Positions 26,625-36,623 are shown, numbered from the stretch's first letter. The stretch is 64,000 nucleotides of DNA from Bacillus taeanensis (GCF_003318295.1 NZ_QOCW01000024.1:1-64000), one strand, 5' to 3'. Notes: generated by a model from the sequence alone, not told the origin. Numbers and translations are program-made.

Positions 26625-28022
26625 TTACTTCAAGGATAATGACGCAACCACTTCAACATGCGCCGTATGTGGAAACATATCAACAGGCTGCAGTGATTCA
26701 AGTTTATAGCCTGCTTTTAATAACTGCTGTACATCTTTAGCAAGTGTAGACGGATTACAGGAAACATAAACAAAGCGCTTTGACTTTACTTTTTTTACTG
26801 TTTTTAAAAACATGTCATCACAGCCTGTTCGCGGTGGATCAACGACAATCACATCTGGTTTCCAGCCTTCTTTTACCCACTTTGGCAGCCATTCTTCTGC
26901 TTTACCAACAACATATTTATAATTTTTTACATTATGACTTTCGGCATTGCGATTGGCATCTTCAATCGCTGCTGGAATCACATCCATGCCGCGAATTTCC
27001 TTAGCGTTTTCAGCTAACCATAGTCCAATGGTTCCTACACCACAATAAGCGTCAACAATTTTTTCTTCACCTGTAAGCTTTGCTGCTCTTTTCGCGGCAT
27101 TGTATAATTTAACGGTTTGGGCAGGGTTAAGCTGAAAAAATGCCCGGTCTGACAGCTCAAAGGAAATTGGACCAAGCTTCTCGCTAATTTTTTCTTTTCC
27201 ATGTAAGTGAACCGATTCATCTCCAAAAATAAGCGACGTTTTTTTATCATTAATATTTTGAATCACAGACGTTACTTCAGGAAGACGGTTTTTAATTTCT
27301 TCTAAAAGCAGTTCCTTTTTTGGTATTTCCTTTTGAGCCGTTACTAAAACAAGCTGAATTTCTCCTGTTTTAAAACCAACTCTCGTCACGACCGTTCGAA
27401 TGACGCCCGTTCGTTTTCGTTCATTATAAATCGGGATGTTTAAATCCTCTAAAATTCCTTTCACAACGTCTGTTACGTTATTTGTTGCAGGATGCTGGAC
27501 CATGCAGTCAGATAAATCAATCAGTTTATGAGAGCCTTCTCCGTATAAGCCGACAATCACTTTATCGTCTTGCTTTCCTGCTTGAAGCTGACTTTTATTG
27601 CGATAGTTCCACGGCTCGTTCATGCCAATCGTATTTTTGAGCGGTAATTGGTTTGGATTTAAATTCGTATGACGTTCAAATGCTTGACGAACAATATCTT
27701 TCTTTTCTTCTAACTGTTTTTCATAGCTTAAATGCTGAAGCTGGCAGCCGCCGCACTGCTCATAAATCGAGCAAGGCGGGTTGACGCGGTCTTGTGATTT
27801 TTTTTGGATCTTCTTTAAATTTGCTTCGGCATGATTTGCAGATGGTTTTGTAATTTCAGCAATCACTTCTTCGCCTGGAAGCGCACCTTTTACAAAAATA
27901 ACTTTTCGCTTATAATAGCCGACCCCTTCCCCGTTAATTCCTAGACGTTTAATTGTAACTGGGATCGTTTGCCCTTGTTTTAGCTGTATATCATGATCTT
28001 GTTTCTTTTGTCTTGCTTTCAT
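26625..28022 (-). CDS. rlmCD: 23S rRNA (uracil-C5)-methyltransferase, RlmCD/YfjO family
   Basis: 465 residues: N-terminal TRAM domain ([18 protein letters not shown]), [4Fe-4S] cysteines [13 protein letters not shown]-binding [13 protein letters not shown] and catalytic Cys in [10 protein letters not shown]. It makes m5U in 23S rRNA with SAM. B. subtilis has two paralogues, YefA (RlmCD) and YfjO; position next to pdaA suggests the YfjO orthologue, so the exact uridine is uncertain. Start ATG 28022 after GGAGATGAAAG. Confidence 0.88.
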   Translation of the reverse strand: MKARQKKQDHDIQLKQGQTIPVTIKRLGINGEGVGYYKRKVIFVKGALPGEEVIAEITKPSANHAEANLKKIQKKSQDRVNPPCSIYEQCGGCQLQHLSYEKQLEEKKDIVRQAFERHTNLNPNQLPLKNTIGMNEPWNYRNKSQLQAGKQDDKVIVGLYGEGSHKLIDLSDCMVQHPATNNVTDVVKGILEDLNIPIYNERKRTGVIRTVVTRVGFKTGEIQLVLVTAQKEIPKKELLLEEIKNRLPEVTSVIQNINDKKTSLIFGDESVHLHGKEKISEKLGPISFELSDRAFFQLNPAQTVKLYNAAKRAAKLTGEEKIVDAYCGVGTIGLWLAENAKEIRGMDVIPAAIEDANRNAESHNVKNYKYVVGKAEEWLPKWVKEGWKPDVIVVDPPRTGCDDMFLKTVKKVKSKRFVYVSCNPSTLAKDVQQLLKAGYKLESLQPVDMFPHTAHVEVVASLSLK

Positions 28023-28224
28023 TCTTTCATCTCCGTACTGTTTTATTTTCCTGATGACGTGACGTACATGTATCTGTATCAACATTTTTTGAATGCTGTA
28101 TTTTCAAGCAGTCTTCATTATATCATTTCTTTCCCTTTTCCATACAAAGTTAGGACTTTTTAATCGTTTTAACAGCAGAAAATACGGGAACATGTTTAAC
28201 AAACCGTTTTAAGGAGAGGTTATC

Positions 28225-28749
28225 ATGTCTATTAAGACAATTTATGTATTGTACGAAGATGATAGCGCTTATACGAAAGCAATATCTGAATACATTGCTG
28301 AAGGAGCAAATTCTGTTGACGATGTAACTGTTGTTTATAAACCTGTTGATGAAGTAACAATTGAGGAACTAAAGGAAGCGGATGGTGTTCTTCTCGGTAC
28401 CTGTTGTGATGGCAGTCGTCCAAGTGGAAAAATGGCAGATTTTCTTTCCGAATTTCAAGATGGTTCCTATCCTTTACGAGGAAAAGTAGGCGGTGTTTTT
28501 GCTGTTTCAACGTCAAATTTAAATGATTTAAAGCATTTATTTCAATCGCTGCAAAATTTTATGATTCACCAAGGCATGACCATTGTTCCAAATGCCGCAC
28601 CAATGGATGAAAAGTGGGAAGAAGCCGGCTTTTCGTATGGAGCTGCTGTAGTGGTCAATGAAGAAAGTACGCGGAACTTATCAAACGCGGAATGTGATTT
28701 AGCCTATTTACACGGAAGACGAGTCGCTGAAACCGCCAAAACCGTATAG
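28225..28749 (+). CDS. Flavodoxin-fold protein
   Basis: 174 residues. WrbA/flavodoxin-like: YVLYEDDSAYTKAISEYIAEG at the N-terminus in place of the FMN phosphate loop, GVLLGTCCDGSRPSGKM and GGVFAVSTSN for the isoalloxazine side. It probably binds FMN, but the phosphate loop is acidic, so a changed cofactor use is possible. AAGGAGAGG precedes the ATG. Its stop TAG is the edge of a family 2 repeat. Confidence 0.75.
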   Translation: MSIKTIYVLYEDDSAYTKAISEYIAEGANSVDDVTVVYKPVDEVTIEELKEADGVLLGTCCDGSRPSGKMADFLSEFQDGSYPLRGKVGGVFAVSTSNLNDLKHLFQSLQNFMIHQGMTIVPNAAPMDEKWEEAGFSYGAAVVVNEESTRNLSNAECDLAYLHGRRVAETAKTV

Positions 28750-28803
28750 GGGTCTGACCCCGCAAAAAGACATTTACTCGCATTTGTCCATGCGGGGCGG
28801 ACA
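28749..28803 (+). repeat. Repeat family 2, copy 1
   Basis: Starts GGGGTCTGACCCCGCAAAAA and continues to TTTGTCCATG and GGACA. Two short hairpins: GGGGTC/GACCCC and a GACA/TGTC pair. Confidence 0.8.
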
Positions 28804-28808
28804 CCATA

Positions 28809-29606
28809 TTAATATAAATCCGGCATATTGTTTTCCAACATTAAATCATTAAGGCTTTTGAATGTATAGCCCTGCTTTCTTAGTTCATCAATAACTTTTT
28901 CGAGTGCTTCCGCATTATCTTTTGATACCGTATGAAGAAGCAAAATTGAGCCTGGATGAACTTGCTTTAAAATGTTATCATACGCGTACTTCCAGCCTTT
29001 TTGTTTATTTGTTTCCCAGTCTTTATAAGCAAGCGACCAAAAAACGTTTGTATAGCCCAATTGATTCGACAGCGCTAGCGTACGCTCACTGAATACCCCT
29101 CTTGGCGGACGCAAATAATTCATTTCTTTCACACCGGTCATTTCCGTGAATTTCTGCTTCACTTTATCAAGCTCTGCTTTTAACTTTTCATCCCCCACAT
29201 TCGTAAGATCAGGGTGACTCCAGGAATGATTGCCAACAATATGACCTTCTTCAACCATTCGTTTAATTAGTTTTGGCTGATCATCTAAATAATGACCTGT
29301 TACAAAAAAAGCAGCCGGGACTTTTTTTTCTTTCAATATGTCTAAAATCGGTTCTGTATAGCCATTCTCATAGCCATTATCAAATGTTAAATAGAGTACT
29401 TTTTCATTTGTGTTTCCGATAAAAATCCCACCGTTTTCATCAAGAAGCTTTTGATACTCCGGCTCTGTTGTCGCAGGCTCATTGCCTTTACTGCGCTTAA
29501 AATACCAGTCATATTTTTCATTGCTGTAGTTTGTCGCCAAACAAGCATTAGTAACCATTAATTGCCCGATTAACATAAGAACAATTGCTTTTATCACTGT
29601 TTTCAT
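28809..29606 (-). CDS. pdaA: Delta-lactam-biosynthetic peptidoglycan de-N-acetylase PdaA
   Basis: 265 residues with an N-terminal signal peptide (residues 1-25) and a NodB deacetylase domain. Motifs are TFDNGYENGY (PdaA form, Asn in place of the second Asp), HSWSHP, RPPRGVF and LLHTVS. It deacetylates muramic acid in the forespore-side cortex so that muramic delta-lactam forms, which is needed for germination. ATG 29606 follows GGAAG. Confidence 0.93.
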   Translation of the reverse strand: MKTVIKAIVLMLIGQLMVTNACLATNYSNEKYDWYFKRSKGNEPATTEPEYQKLLDENGGIFIGNTNEKVLYLTFDNGYENGYTEPILDILKEKKVPAAFFVTGHYLDDQPKLIKRMVEEGHIVGNHSWSHPDLTNVGDEKLKAELDKVKQKFTEMTGVKEMNYLRPPRGVFSERTLALSNQLGYTNVFWSLAYKDWETNKQKGWKYAYDNILKQVHPGSILLLHTVSKDNAEALEKVIDELRKQGYTFKSLNDLMLENNMPDLY

Positions 29607-29788
29607 TTTCAACTTCCTTTCTCTCCACTCTTATATCTTTAGTTTTAAATGTAAAAGCTAAAGATATAAGAGGAATCGTTTTCCAAAAAAGAAATCGACA
29701 AAATTTTTAAATTTTAAACAGGAATTTCGCAATCAATAGCGAAGTTTGTAACTGAAAATTGATTACATATTGATTAGGAGGCTTTACG

Positions 29789-31177
29789 ATGGAATATAGA
29801 ATTGAAAAAGATACGCTTGGTGAAATGAAAGTACCTGCAGATAAACTGTGGGCAGCACAAACACAGCGCAGCAGCGAGAACTTTAAAATCGGTACAGAGA
29901 AAATGCCGCTCGAAGTAATTAAAGCGTTTTCAATTTTAAAGAAAAGCGCGGCAATCAGCAACAAAAAGCTTGGCAAACTTTCTGAAGCAAAAGCGGACGC
30001 AATCGTTCGAGCGGCTGATGAAGTGATTGAAGGGAAATTAACCGATCACTTCCCTCTGGTTGTATGGCAAACAGGAAGCGGCACACAATCAAACATGAAC
30101 ACAAATGAAGTTATTGCAAACCGCGGCAATCAGTTTCTTGAAGAAGCGGGCAGTGAAGAGCGCATTCACCCTAATGATGATGTAAACATGTCACAAAGCT
30201 CAAACGACACCTTCCCAACAGCTCTTCACGTTGCCGGTGTTGTTGCGGTAGAAGATCAAGTATTACCGGCACTTGAGAAACTTAAAGCAACACTCGCTGA
30301 AAAATCAGAAGCATTTCAAGATATTATTAAAATCGGCCGTACCCACCTGCAGGATGCAACTCCGCTCACATTAGGCCAAGAAATTAGCGGCTGGCACCGC
30401 ATGCTTGAAAAAAGTGAAAAGATGATTAAAGAAAGTGTTGAATATATGAAAGAACTGGCGATCGGCGGAACTGCAGTTGGTACGGGGATTAACGCCCATC
30501 CAAAGTTTGGCGATATGGTTGCAGAAGAAATTAGCTCTTTTACAGGTAAAAACTTTGTATCAGCGCCAAATAAATTCCATGCCTTAACAAGTCACGATGA
30601 AGTTGTATACGCACACGGCGCGTTAAAAGCACTTGCAGCAGATTTAATGAAAATTGCCAATGATGTGCGCTGGCTTGCAAGCGGTCCTCGCTGCGGCATT
30701 GGTGAAATTTCGATTCCTGCAAACGAGCCGGGAAGCTCAATTATGCCTGGTAAAGTCAACCCAACGCAAAGTGAAGCAATTACAATGGTTGCCGCACAAG
30801 TAATGGGCAATGACGCAACAATCGGCTTTGCGGCAAGTCAAGGAAATTTTGAGCTTAACGTGTTTAAGCCTGTTATTATTTATAACTTCCTGCAGTCTGC
30901 TGTACTGCTTGCCGATTCAATGGTTTCCTTTAACGATAAATGTGCGGTTGGTATTGAGCCTGAGCATGAAAAAGTTGAGCATTATTTAAACAACTCACTC
31001 ATGCTTGTTACAGCACTTAACCCGCATATCGGCTATGAAAATGCGGCAAGCATTGCGAAAACCGCTCATAAAGAAGGGCTTACATTAAAAGAAGCGGCTC
31101 TAAATTCTGGACTTCTAACAGAAGAGCAGTTTGATGATATTGTTCGTCCTGAAAACATGATTGCACCGAAAGAGTAA
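29789..31177 (+). CDS. fumC: Fumarate hydratase class II
   Basis: 462 residues. Fumarase/aspartase superfamily with [24 protein letters not shown] and the signature [13 protein letters not shown]. It interconverts fumarate and malate in the TCA cycle. AGGAGG precedes the ATG. It lies between pdaA and yfjT; I recall citG elsewhere in B. subtilis. Confidence 0.95.
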   Translation: MEYRIEKDTLGEMKVPADKLWAAQTQRSSENFKIGTEKMPLEVIKAFSILKKSAAISNKKLGKLSEAKADAIVRAADEVIEGKLTDHFPLVVWQTGSGTQSNMNTNEVIANRGNQFLEEAGSEERIHPNDDVNMSQSSNDTFPTALHVAGVVAVEDQVLPALEKLKATLAEKSEAFQDIIKIGRTHLQDATPLTLGQEISGWHRMLEKSEKMIKESVEYMKELAIGGTAVGTGINAHPKFGDMVAEEISSFTGKNFVSAPNKFHALTSHDEVVYAHGALKALAADLMKIANDVRWLASGPRCGIGEISIPANEPGSSIMPGKVNPTQSEAITMVAAQVMGNDATIGFAASQGNFELNVFKPVIIYNFLQSAVLLADSMVSFNDKCAVGIEPEHEKVEHYLNNSLMLVTALNPHIGYENAASIAKTAHKEGLTLKEAALNSGLLTEEQFDDIVRPENMIAPKE

Positions 31178-31180
31178 GGG

Positions 31181-31300
31181 AGAAAAGCGGAAGCGCCTTG
31201 CTCACCCCCGACAAGCAAATGTTCTTACGACAAAAGGGCGCTGTTTGCCTTTATGGCGTAAGGGTATTTGACTCGAGGGGGTAGGTGCTGCAGCTGGACA
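31181..31300 (+). repeat. Repeat family 1, copy 9 (type A)
   Basis: ACCCCC/GGGGGT perfect; AGCGCC/GGTGCT with one G-U. Four bases after the fumC stop. Confidence 0.85.
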
Positions 31301-31324
31301 CAAACACTGCTGTTTTTTAAATTT

Positions 31325-31362
31325 AAAAAACATCACCTTTCAAACGAGAGGTGATGTTTTTT
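31325..31362. terminator. Bidirectional terminator fumC / yfjT
   Basis: AAAAAACATCACCT pairs with AGGTGATGTTTTTT between convergent genes. Confidence 0.85.
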
Positions 31363-31365
31363 CTT

Positions 31366-31551
31366 CTATTCCCAATCCTTACGAAACTGCTGGCATTTTA
31401 ATTCAATATCATCAAGCATTTCAATGATACGATCAATTTCAGATACACCGGCACTTTCAGCATCAATTGTATCCAACACTTTTACAAGCATGTCCATACG
31501 GTTATGAATATAATTTAATTGCGATTCTTTATCATGAACTGAATTTCCCAC
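31366..31551 (-). CDS. yfjT: YfjT/SE1561-family small protein
   Basis: 61 residues, helical and acidic: SQLNYIHNRMDMLVKVLDTI and RIIEMLDDIELKCQQFRKDW. Starts at GTG 31551; AAAGGGG is upstream at a longish distance. Located beside yfkAB as in B. subtilis. Function unknown. Confidence 0.65.
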   Translation of the reverse strand: MGNSVHDKESQLNYIHNRMDMLVKVLDTIDAESAGVSEIDRIIEMLDDIELKCQQFRKDWE

Positions 31552-31697
31552 CTTGCACTCGCCCCTTTCGTCTTCAAAGCCACTTTATCAAACAATTATT
31601 TAAAATGCAATTCCTTCATAAACCGCATAAACTCGACCATTTTTTAATATTAAATGTGATATGATGTGGATAGCTTATTTTAAAGGAGCGGGATCTT

Positions 31698-32807
31698 ATG
31701 AATCACCAGATAACAATGAACCCTACCAACGACCCGTGGGAAGCTTACTTAGATGTAGAAAAGCACGGCAAAATGACATTATCAAATATTGAATTTACAA
31801 CAACAACATTATGCAACATGCGCTGCGATCACTGCGCTGTTGGCTATACACTGCAAACAAAAGACCCGGAAGCACTGCCGATTTCCTTAATTTTATCGCG
31901 CCTTGATGAAATTCCTCATCTGCGAACATTAAGCATTACAGGCGGTGAGCCGATGCTTTCGTTAAAATCTGTCGAAAACTATGTAGTGCCAATTTTAAAA
32001 TATGCCCATGAACGCGGCGTGAAAACACAAATTAACTCAAATTTAACACTACCGATAAAGCGTTATGAAAAAATTATTCCTTATCTTGATGTGCTTCATA
32101 TTTCCCATAACTGGACGAGTATTGAAGACTTTGCAGAAACCGGTTTTGCGCGGATGAAAGTAAAACCAAATTACTCACAGCGGGCGAAATATTTTGAGCG
32201 GATGTTTGACAACGCAAAAGCCTTAACGAGTGAAGGTGTGCTTGTTTCAGCAGAGACAATGATTAATAAGCGGACAATTCCTTATTTAGAACATATTCAT
32301 CATGAAGTGATCGAGATGGGCTGTCAGCGGCATGAAATTCACCCGATGTATTCTAGTGATTTTGCAAGCACACTTGAAGTTGCTTCACTCGCGGAAATTC
32401 GTGCGGCGATTCATCAGTTACTCGATATTCGCAATGAGGAGATTTGGATGCTTTTTGGTACGCTTCCTTTTTACGGATGCAGCAGCAGTGAAGAAGATTT
32501 AGCGCTTTTACAGCGGCTTTCTAACGAAAAAAATGCAACGGTACGAAATGACCCGGACGGCCGTTCGCGCTTAAATGTTAATATTTTTGACGGCAGTATT
32601 ATTGTGACAGACTTCGGGGACGCACCGCCGCTTGGCAATATTAAAGATACAAAATTGACGGATGCGTATCACACATGGAGCCGTTCCTCGCTTGCTAAGT
32701 CACTAAGCTGTCACTGTCCAAGCATTCAGTGCCTTGGTCCTAATATTTTAGTGAAAAACGCCTATTATCCTGACGTTGATTTTACAAAAAGAAAGGCAGG
32801 GGTCTGA
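31698..32807 (+). CDS. yfkAB: YfkAB radical SAM / CxCxxxxC protein
   Basis: 369 residues. Radical SAM cluster CNMRCDHC (CX3CX2C, about residue 38), SITGGEP, and the extra C-terminal CHCPSIQC (CXCX4C) that names the family. It must bind one [4Fe-4S]-SAM cluster and perhaps an auxiliary cluster; substrate unknown. AAGGAGCGGG precedes the ATG. The final codons GGG GTC and the stop TGA lie inside a family 2 repeat, so the last residues Gly-Val come from the repeat. Confidence 0.9.
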   Translation: MNHQITMNPTNDPWEAYLDVEKHGKMTLSNIEFTTTTLCNMRCDHCAVGYTLQTKDPEALPISLILSRLDEIPHLRTLSITGGEPMLSLKSVENYVVPILKYAHERGVKTQINSNLTLPIKRYEKIIPYLDVLHISHNWTSIEDFAETGFARMKVKPNYSQRAKYFERMFDNAKALTSEGVLVSAETMINKRTIPYLEHIHHEVIEMGCQRHEIHPMYSSDFASTLEVASLAEIRAAIHQLLDIRNEEIWMLFGTLPFYGCSSSEEDLALLQRLSNEKNATVRNDPDGRSRLNVNIFDGSIIVTDFGDAPPLGNIKDTKLTDAYHTWSRSSLAKSLSCHCPSIQCLGPNILVKNAYYPDVDFTKRKAGV

Positions 32808-32853
32808 CCCCGCAAAAAGACATTCGACCCCTTTTGTCCATTTGAAGCGGACA
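32799..32853 (+). repeat. Repeat family 2, copy 2
   Basis: GGGGTCTGACCCCGCAAAAA ... TTTTGTCCATTTGAAGCGGACA. Provides the yfkAB stop codon. Confidence 0.8.
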
Positions 32854-32858
32854 TTTCT

Positions 32859-33278
32859 TTAAGGTTTTTGATAGGTAACATACGTCCCTGCGATTAAATC
32901 ATGAAGGGAACGCTTGTCTTTACGAGCACCAACCATAATCGCGCTTACGATGACGGCGATCCCAAATGTGAACGCATAAAGAAGACCTGTAACAACTGTT
33001 CGAATCAGCATGTTTGTAATACGAACATTTTCACCGTCGATTCTTAAAATACGAATGCCGACAATACGCTTTCCAACTGTATAACCTGACCAATACAGTG
33101 GGACTAATAATCCATATAAAAAGATTATTAAATTTACAAATAGTTGTGATGATGATGTTGGATCTTGTCCTCCATCCCCAATAAATGAAGCAATAATTCC
33201 TAAAGGCAGACTAACGATTAATCCGTCAAGTAAAGCGGCGCCAACACGAATCCAAAAACCAGCTGGATGCTTGACCAT
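32859..33278 (-). CDS. RDD family membrane protein
   Basis: 139 residues, four hydrophobic segments and the RDD family layout: GFWIRVGAALLDGLIV at the N-terminus (R and D), GKRIVGIRILRIDG, and KDKRSLHDLIAGTYV at the end. Function of small RDD proteins is unclear (ion transport has been reported for some). AAAGGATG precedes the ATG. Confidence 0.85.
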   Translation of the reverse strand: MVKHPAGFWIRVGAALLDGLIVSLPLGIIASFIGDGGQDPTSSSQLFVNLIIFLYGLLVPLYWSGYTVGKRIVGIRILRIDGENVRITNMLIRTVVTGLLYAFTFGIAVIVSAIMVGARKDKRSLHDLIAGTYVTYQKP

Positions 33279-33403
33279 CTTATCATCCTTTCATTTTCAG
33301 GCGTTCATTTAGTAAAAAAATAGTACTTATTCTAATCCTTATGATAAAAATAGTTGTAATATATTGAAAATATGTTAGTTTCCAGTTTATCATTATTATG
33401 ATA

Positions 33404-33432
33404 TACTTTACAATAGTAAGTGTTTTTATAAT
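33404..33432 (+). promoter_or_regulatory. hxlR-family gene promoter with TACT-N7-AGTA operator
   Basis: TACTTT (33404-33409) and TATAAT (33427-33432) are 17 bp apart. The inverted repeat TACT-TTACAAT-AGTA (33404-33418), the form of a YodB operator, covers the -35. The gene starts 100 bp downstream. Confidence 0.55.
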
Positions 33433-33531
33433 TGTAAGTTATAATTAGGAATTATTAATTTATATGAATTAAATAATAATGAACGCTACCTTGCAAATAG
33501 TGGGCAAAACGATAAAAAGAGGTGACAAGTT

Positions 33532-33858
33532 ATGAACTATAATTCAATGTGTCCTCGATATGAAGCAGCGATTAATATTATCGGTAAAAAATGGACAGGG
33601 TTAATTATTCGTGTCTTAATGGGCGGACCGAAACGGTTTAAAGATATTAAACAGCAAATTCCGGATATGAGTGACCGCATGCTGACAGAACGAATGAAAG
33701 AGCTCGAAAGCATCGGCATTATTGAGCGTAAAGTTTACCCAGAAACACCCGTCCGCATTGAATATCATCTAACTGAAAAAGGGGCTTCATTAGAAGAAGT
33801 CATTAAAGCCATCCAAATCTGGAGCGAGGATTGGGTTGATGATTCAAAAGAGGAATAG
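33532..33858 (+). CDS. HxlR/MarR-like transcriptional regulator (YodB-like)
   Basis: 108 residues, winged helix of the HxlR family: MCPRYEAAINIIGKKWTGLI, GPKRFKDIKQQIPDMSDRML (recognition helix) and VYPETPVRIEYHLT (wing). Cys7 matches the conserved N-terminal cysteine used for quinone/disulfide sensing in YodB, CatR and HypR. AAAGAGGTGAC precedes the ATG. A YodB-type operator in its own promoter suggests autoregulation. Confidence 0.85.
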   Translation: MNYNSMCPRYEAAINIIGKKWTGLIIRVLMGGPKRFKDIKQQIPDMSDRMLTERMKELESIGIIERKVYPETPVRIEYHLTEKGASLEEVIKAIQIWSEDWVDDSKEE

Positions 33859-33880
33859 CAGATGCTATTCCTCTTTTTTT
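33847..33880 (+). terminator. Terminator of the HxlR gene
   Basis: AAAGAGGAATAGCA / TGCTATTCCTCTTT stem, then T run; the stop codon TAG is in the 5' arm. Confidence 0.85.
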
Positions 33881-33968
33881 CTTATGCATTAAGAATACAT
33901 AACTTGACAGCACTGAAGCAATTCGACTTAGAGGTCAAGTTAAAGACTTGGCAATCACCGAGTTTTCT

Positions 33969-34754
33969 TTATTGTGCATGGAATTTAAATGCTAAATGAT
34001 CCTGCACTGGAATCCATGCCCCAATGCCGTGTTGTGTAATGTTTTTTACTTTTAAATGGCTTTCAGTTCCTTTTAGCACTAAATAAACTTCTCCATATGT
34101 GACTTTCCCCTTTTCATTCACTGCCGGTACATATCCGTACAATTGGCCGATTTTTTTAGGGGCCACATTGTATTTTTGATCTTTTTTCGTTCCTTTGCCA
34201 ACAATTGTTTCAAAGGAAAGCGGCAGCTTTGATTTTTGAGCTGCTTTAATGATCATCATTTTTTTTACATCTTCACTGCTTGAAACTCTTACGGTTAAAT
34301 CACCTGTTACTTTACTTTCTTCTTCCTGTACATAGCGAATTACTGCCGGTTTATTACCGCCGCGGTTATCAAGTTGATTGACACTTGCCTGCCTATACTC
34401 CCAGTTAATCGATGTTTCTTGGGATTCATAATTAAGCGGCCATTTCCCAAGATAAACTTCCGCCCCGTAGCCAAGTGACAATTTTGTATGGCGAATAGAA
34501 GATTCATTTAATAGTCGAACGAGTTCTGGGTTGGCAATTTCAACATCAGTCGATTTTAACAGCTGTTTCGTTAATTCGCTCGGCTGTAATGTTGGCATAT
34601 CTTGTGATGGATTTGGATACGTATTTTCCTGTGAAATGTTTAGAACAAAATCAGGTACTTTAATCTGTTTTGTTGGTTTTTCCGCTGCTGTTCCTGTTAA
34701 AGAAAAATTCAATGATAACAGAATTGCAAGCACAGGGATCAATAGTTTTTTCAT
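33969..34754 (-). CDS. yfkD: YfkD-like secreted protein
   Basis: 261 residues with a signal peptide (about 1-24, ending GTAAEK). Matches the YfkD family length and context near yfkAB; the body contains TKLSLGYGAEVYLGKWPLNY. Function unknown. TTAGGAGGC precedes the ATG. Confidence 0.82.
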   Translation of the reverse strand: MKKLLIPVLAILLSLNFSLTGTAAEKPTKQIKVPDFVLNISQENTYPNPSQDMPTLQPSELTKQLLKSTDVEIANPELVRLLNESSIRHTKLSLGYGAEVYLGKWPLNYESQETSINWEYRQASVNQLDNRGGNKPAVIRYVQEEESKVTGDLTVRVSSSEDVKKMMIIKAAQKSKLPLSFETIVGKGTKKDQKYNVAPKKIGQLYGYVPAVNEKGKVTYGEVYLVLKGTESHLKVKNITQHGIGAWIPVQDHLAFKFHAQ

Positions 34755-34826
34755 TGCAATGCCTCCTAATCAACTTTCATACTGTTTATTCGTTGATACC
34801 TTTATTGTTTTCATTGCAAAAATAAT

Positions 34827-34865
34827 TTATCCACATAATCTAACTTCAACTTAACTTGTGGATAG
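34827..34865. other. Inverted pair of DnaA-like boxes
   Basis: TTATCCACA at 34827-34835 (perfect) and, on the other strand, CTATCCACA at 34857-34865 (one mismatch). Confidence 0.5.
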
Positions 34866-34869
34866 CGCG

Positions 34870-35013
34870 TTGATTTGGAATCCGACGCGCGAAATCATCT
34901 TTTCGCACCCTTTCAGCCATGGACTGAAAGACAAGTAAGCGGAAGCAGGGAAACGAGAAAATGCCTTTTCTCTAAATCGCTGCTTCCGCTTACCTGTTCG
35001 GAGTCCAAATCAA
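34870..35013. repeat. Repeat family 3: nested palindromic element
   Basis: Outer arms TTGATTTGGAATCCGA / TCGGAGTCCAAATCAA (one mismatch), inner arms GTAAGCGGAAGCAG / CTGCTTCCGCTTAC (perfect), central GAGAAAA/TTTTCTC and a side hairpin CTTTCAG/CTGAAAG. Shares ACTCCGAACAGGT with a hairpin at 41921. Confidence 0.75.
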
Positions 35014-35082
35014 TATTTCTATATTTTAGGACTAAATCCTTATAAAACTTTACTATATAACATTCGTAGTTGAACGTTCTTT

Positions 35083-35694
35083 TTAGATTGTATTTAATTT
35101 CACCATTTTTGAAATTTTAGGGTAAAACAGCTCAACAAGTGGGCCAATGGCGGCTGTAATAATAATCGTGCCGATGCCAACAGGTCCTGAAAAAAGAAGT
35201 GCTAATAAAAGGGCGGCAACTTCACCTACTGTTTTTGCGGTCATCAAGCTCCAGCCAAACCGTTTATGTAAGGCAAACATTAAACCGTCTACTGGAATGG
35301 CCGCAAATTTTGCCTGCAGGTAAAGCGAAACTCCCATCGCAAGAACAAAAATGCCGATAAACAGAGCAGCTAATCGTTCTCCTTTTGAACCGAGCGCTAA
35401 GCTTTCAAATACTTGAAGAAGCCAAAAGTCAATACAAGCGCCGGCAATAATAATCGTAATTAGTGCAAAGATATCCGGCTTTTCTTTCGTTAAAAAAGCA
35501 TTTAAAAGGATAAGAACAATTCCAACAAGGACAACCCAGCTTCCAACCGTTAAACCAACTTTTTCAGCTAATCCAACATTTAGCGCATCCCAAGCACCTG
35601 CTCCAAGATCCGCTTTAATCGTTAAACTAATTCCAAACGTTAAAATAATAAGGCCAATCACATAGCATGCTATTCTTCTTGATGTTGTTCCCAA
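35083..35694 (-). CDS. YczE/YitT-like integral membrane protein
   Basis: 203 residues with five to six helices. GLIILTFGISLTIKADLGAGAW and GVSLYLQAKFAAIPVDGLM repeat the same pattern, as in YczE-type membrane proteins. Starts at TTG 35694 with AGGAG nine bases upstream. Function unknown. Confidence 0.75.
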   Translation of the reverse strand: MGTTSRRIACYVIGLIILTFGISLTIKADLGAGAWDALNVGLAEKVGLTVGSWVVLVGIVLILLNAFLTKEKPDIFALITIIIAGACIDFWLLQVFESLALGSKGERLAALFIGIFVLAMGVSLYLQAKFAAIPVDGLMFALHKRFGWSLMTAKTVGEVAALLLALLFSGPVGIGTIIITAAIGPLVELFYPKISKMVKLNTI

Positions 35695-35861
35695 TTTTCA
35701 TTCTCCTATCCTTATCAAAATTTGCTGCACCTGAACAGTTTATCTTAGTTTATTTTATGAAGCCAATCCTTAAATAGGACAGCACTTTCTTTTCTCGCCT
35801 CATTCATACATAAAAAGCGCCTTACGATCCATGCTAATACTTGTACAAGGAGGAATTTTTC

Positions 35862-36473
35862 ATGGAATTTCAATGGATATGGAAAGCTATATTAATTGTC
35901 TTCATCGGCACGATGCTTTTAAGATTAGGCGGACGCAAATCAATTTCGCAAATGACAGTAGCGCAAACAGTTATTATGATTTCAATCGGTACCCTTTTAA
36001 TTCAACCTGTCAGCGAAAAAAATGTCTGGGTCACTTTTTTAATTGCAGGACTGTTAATTGCAACATTGATTACAATGGAATATTTGCAGTTAAAATTTGA
36101 TAAATTTGAAAATCTTATTACCGGAAAAGCGGTTATGGTTATTGAAAACGGCATATTAAACGAAAAGCAGCTAAAAAAAGTCCGCTTAACAGTTGACCAG
36201 CTTGAAATGCGGTTAAGACAGCATAACATTTCCAAAATAAGTGATGTCAAATGGGCGACCATTGAAACGAGCGGACAGCTTGGCTTTGAACTAAAAGATG
36301 CATTTAAACCCGCTACAAAAGGGGATCTTGATAAAATTCTGCAGCTGTTAAATAGTACTTATCCCATGCAGGCACAACCACTCTCCTCCCAGCAGCCGCC
36401 GCAAATGCAGGCAGATCTTTTTACAGAAGTTAACCAGCAGGGAAATCACCAAGAACCAAAGCACCTTCAATAA
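35862..36473 (+). CDS. DUF421 (YetF-like) membrane protein
   Basis: 203 residues: three N-terminal helices with LLRLGGRKSISQMTVAQTV, then the cytosolic alpha/beta domain (VRLTVDQLEMRLRQHNISKI, VKWATIETSGQLGFELK). A Pro/Gln-rich tail follows. CAAGGAGGAAT precedes the ATG at 35862. Spore-associated paralogues occur in Bacillus; the role here is unknown. Confidence 0.85.
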   Translation: MEFQWIWKAILIVFIGTMLLRLGGRKSISQMTVAQTVIMISIGTLLIQPVSEKNVWVTFLIAGLLIATLITMEYLQLKFDKFENLITGKAVMVIENGILNEKQLKKVRLTVDQLEMRLRQHNISKISDVKWATIETSGQLGFELKDAFKPATKGDLDKILQLLNSTYPMQAQPLSSQQPPQMQADLFTEVNQQGNHQEPKHLQ

Positions 36474-36495
36474 AGAAAAATAGCTAACCTAAAAA

Positions 36496-36623
36496 AATAG
36501 AGGTTGTCTCAATAGGGTCTGACCCCCCACAACCTCGCACAAGATATAGATGTGTTTTATAAATCACATCCTATATATGAGGCGGGGAGGGTCTGACTCT
36601 ATGCTTTTGAGACAACCCCTATT
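36496..36623. terminator. Long hairpin terminator with family 2-like core
   Basis: AATAGAGGTTGTCTCAA (36496-36512) pairs with TTGAGACAACCCCTATT (36607-36623), with GGGTCTGAC elements just inside each arm. It sits between convergent DUF421 and MATE genes and overlaps the last five bases of the MATE gene. Confidence 0.7.

Larger units (their letters stand above)
34755..35082. other. Intergenic region yfkD / YczE-like gene
   Basis: Holds two inverted DnaA-like boxes (34827-34865) and a 144-bp palindromic element (34870-35013), both listed separately. No coding potential. Confidence 0.6.
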
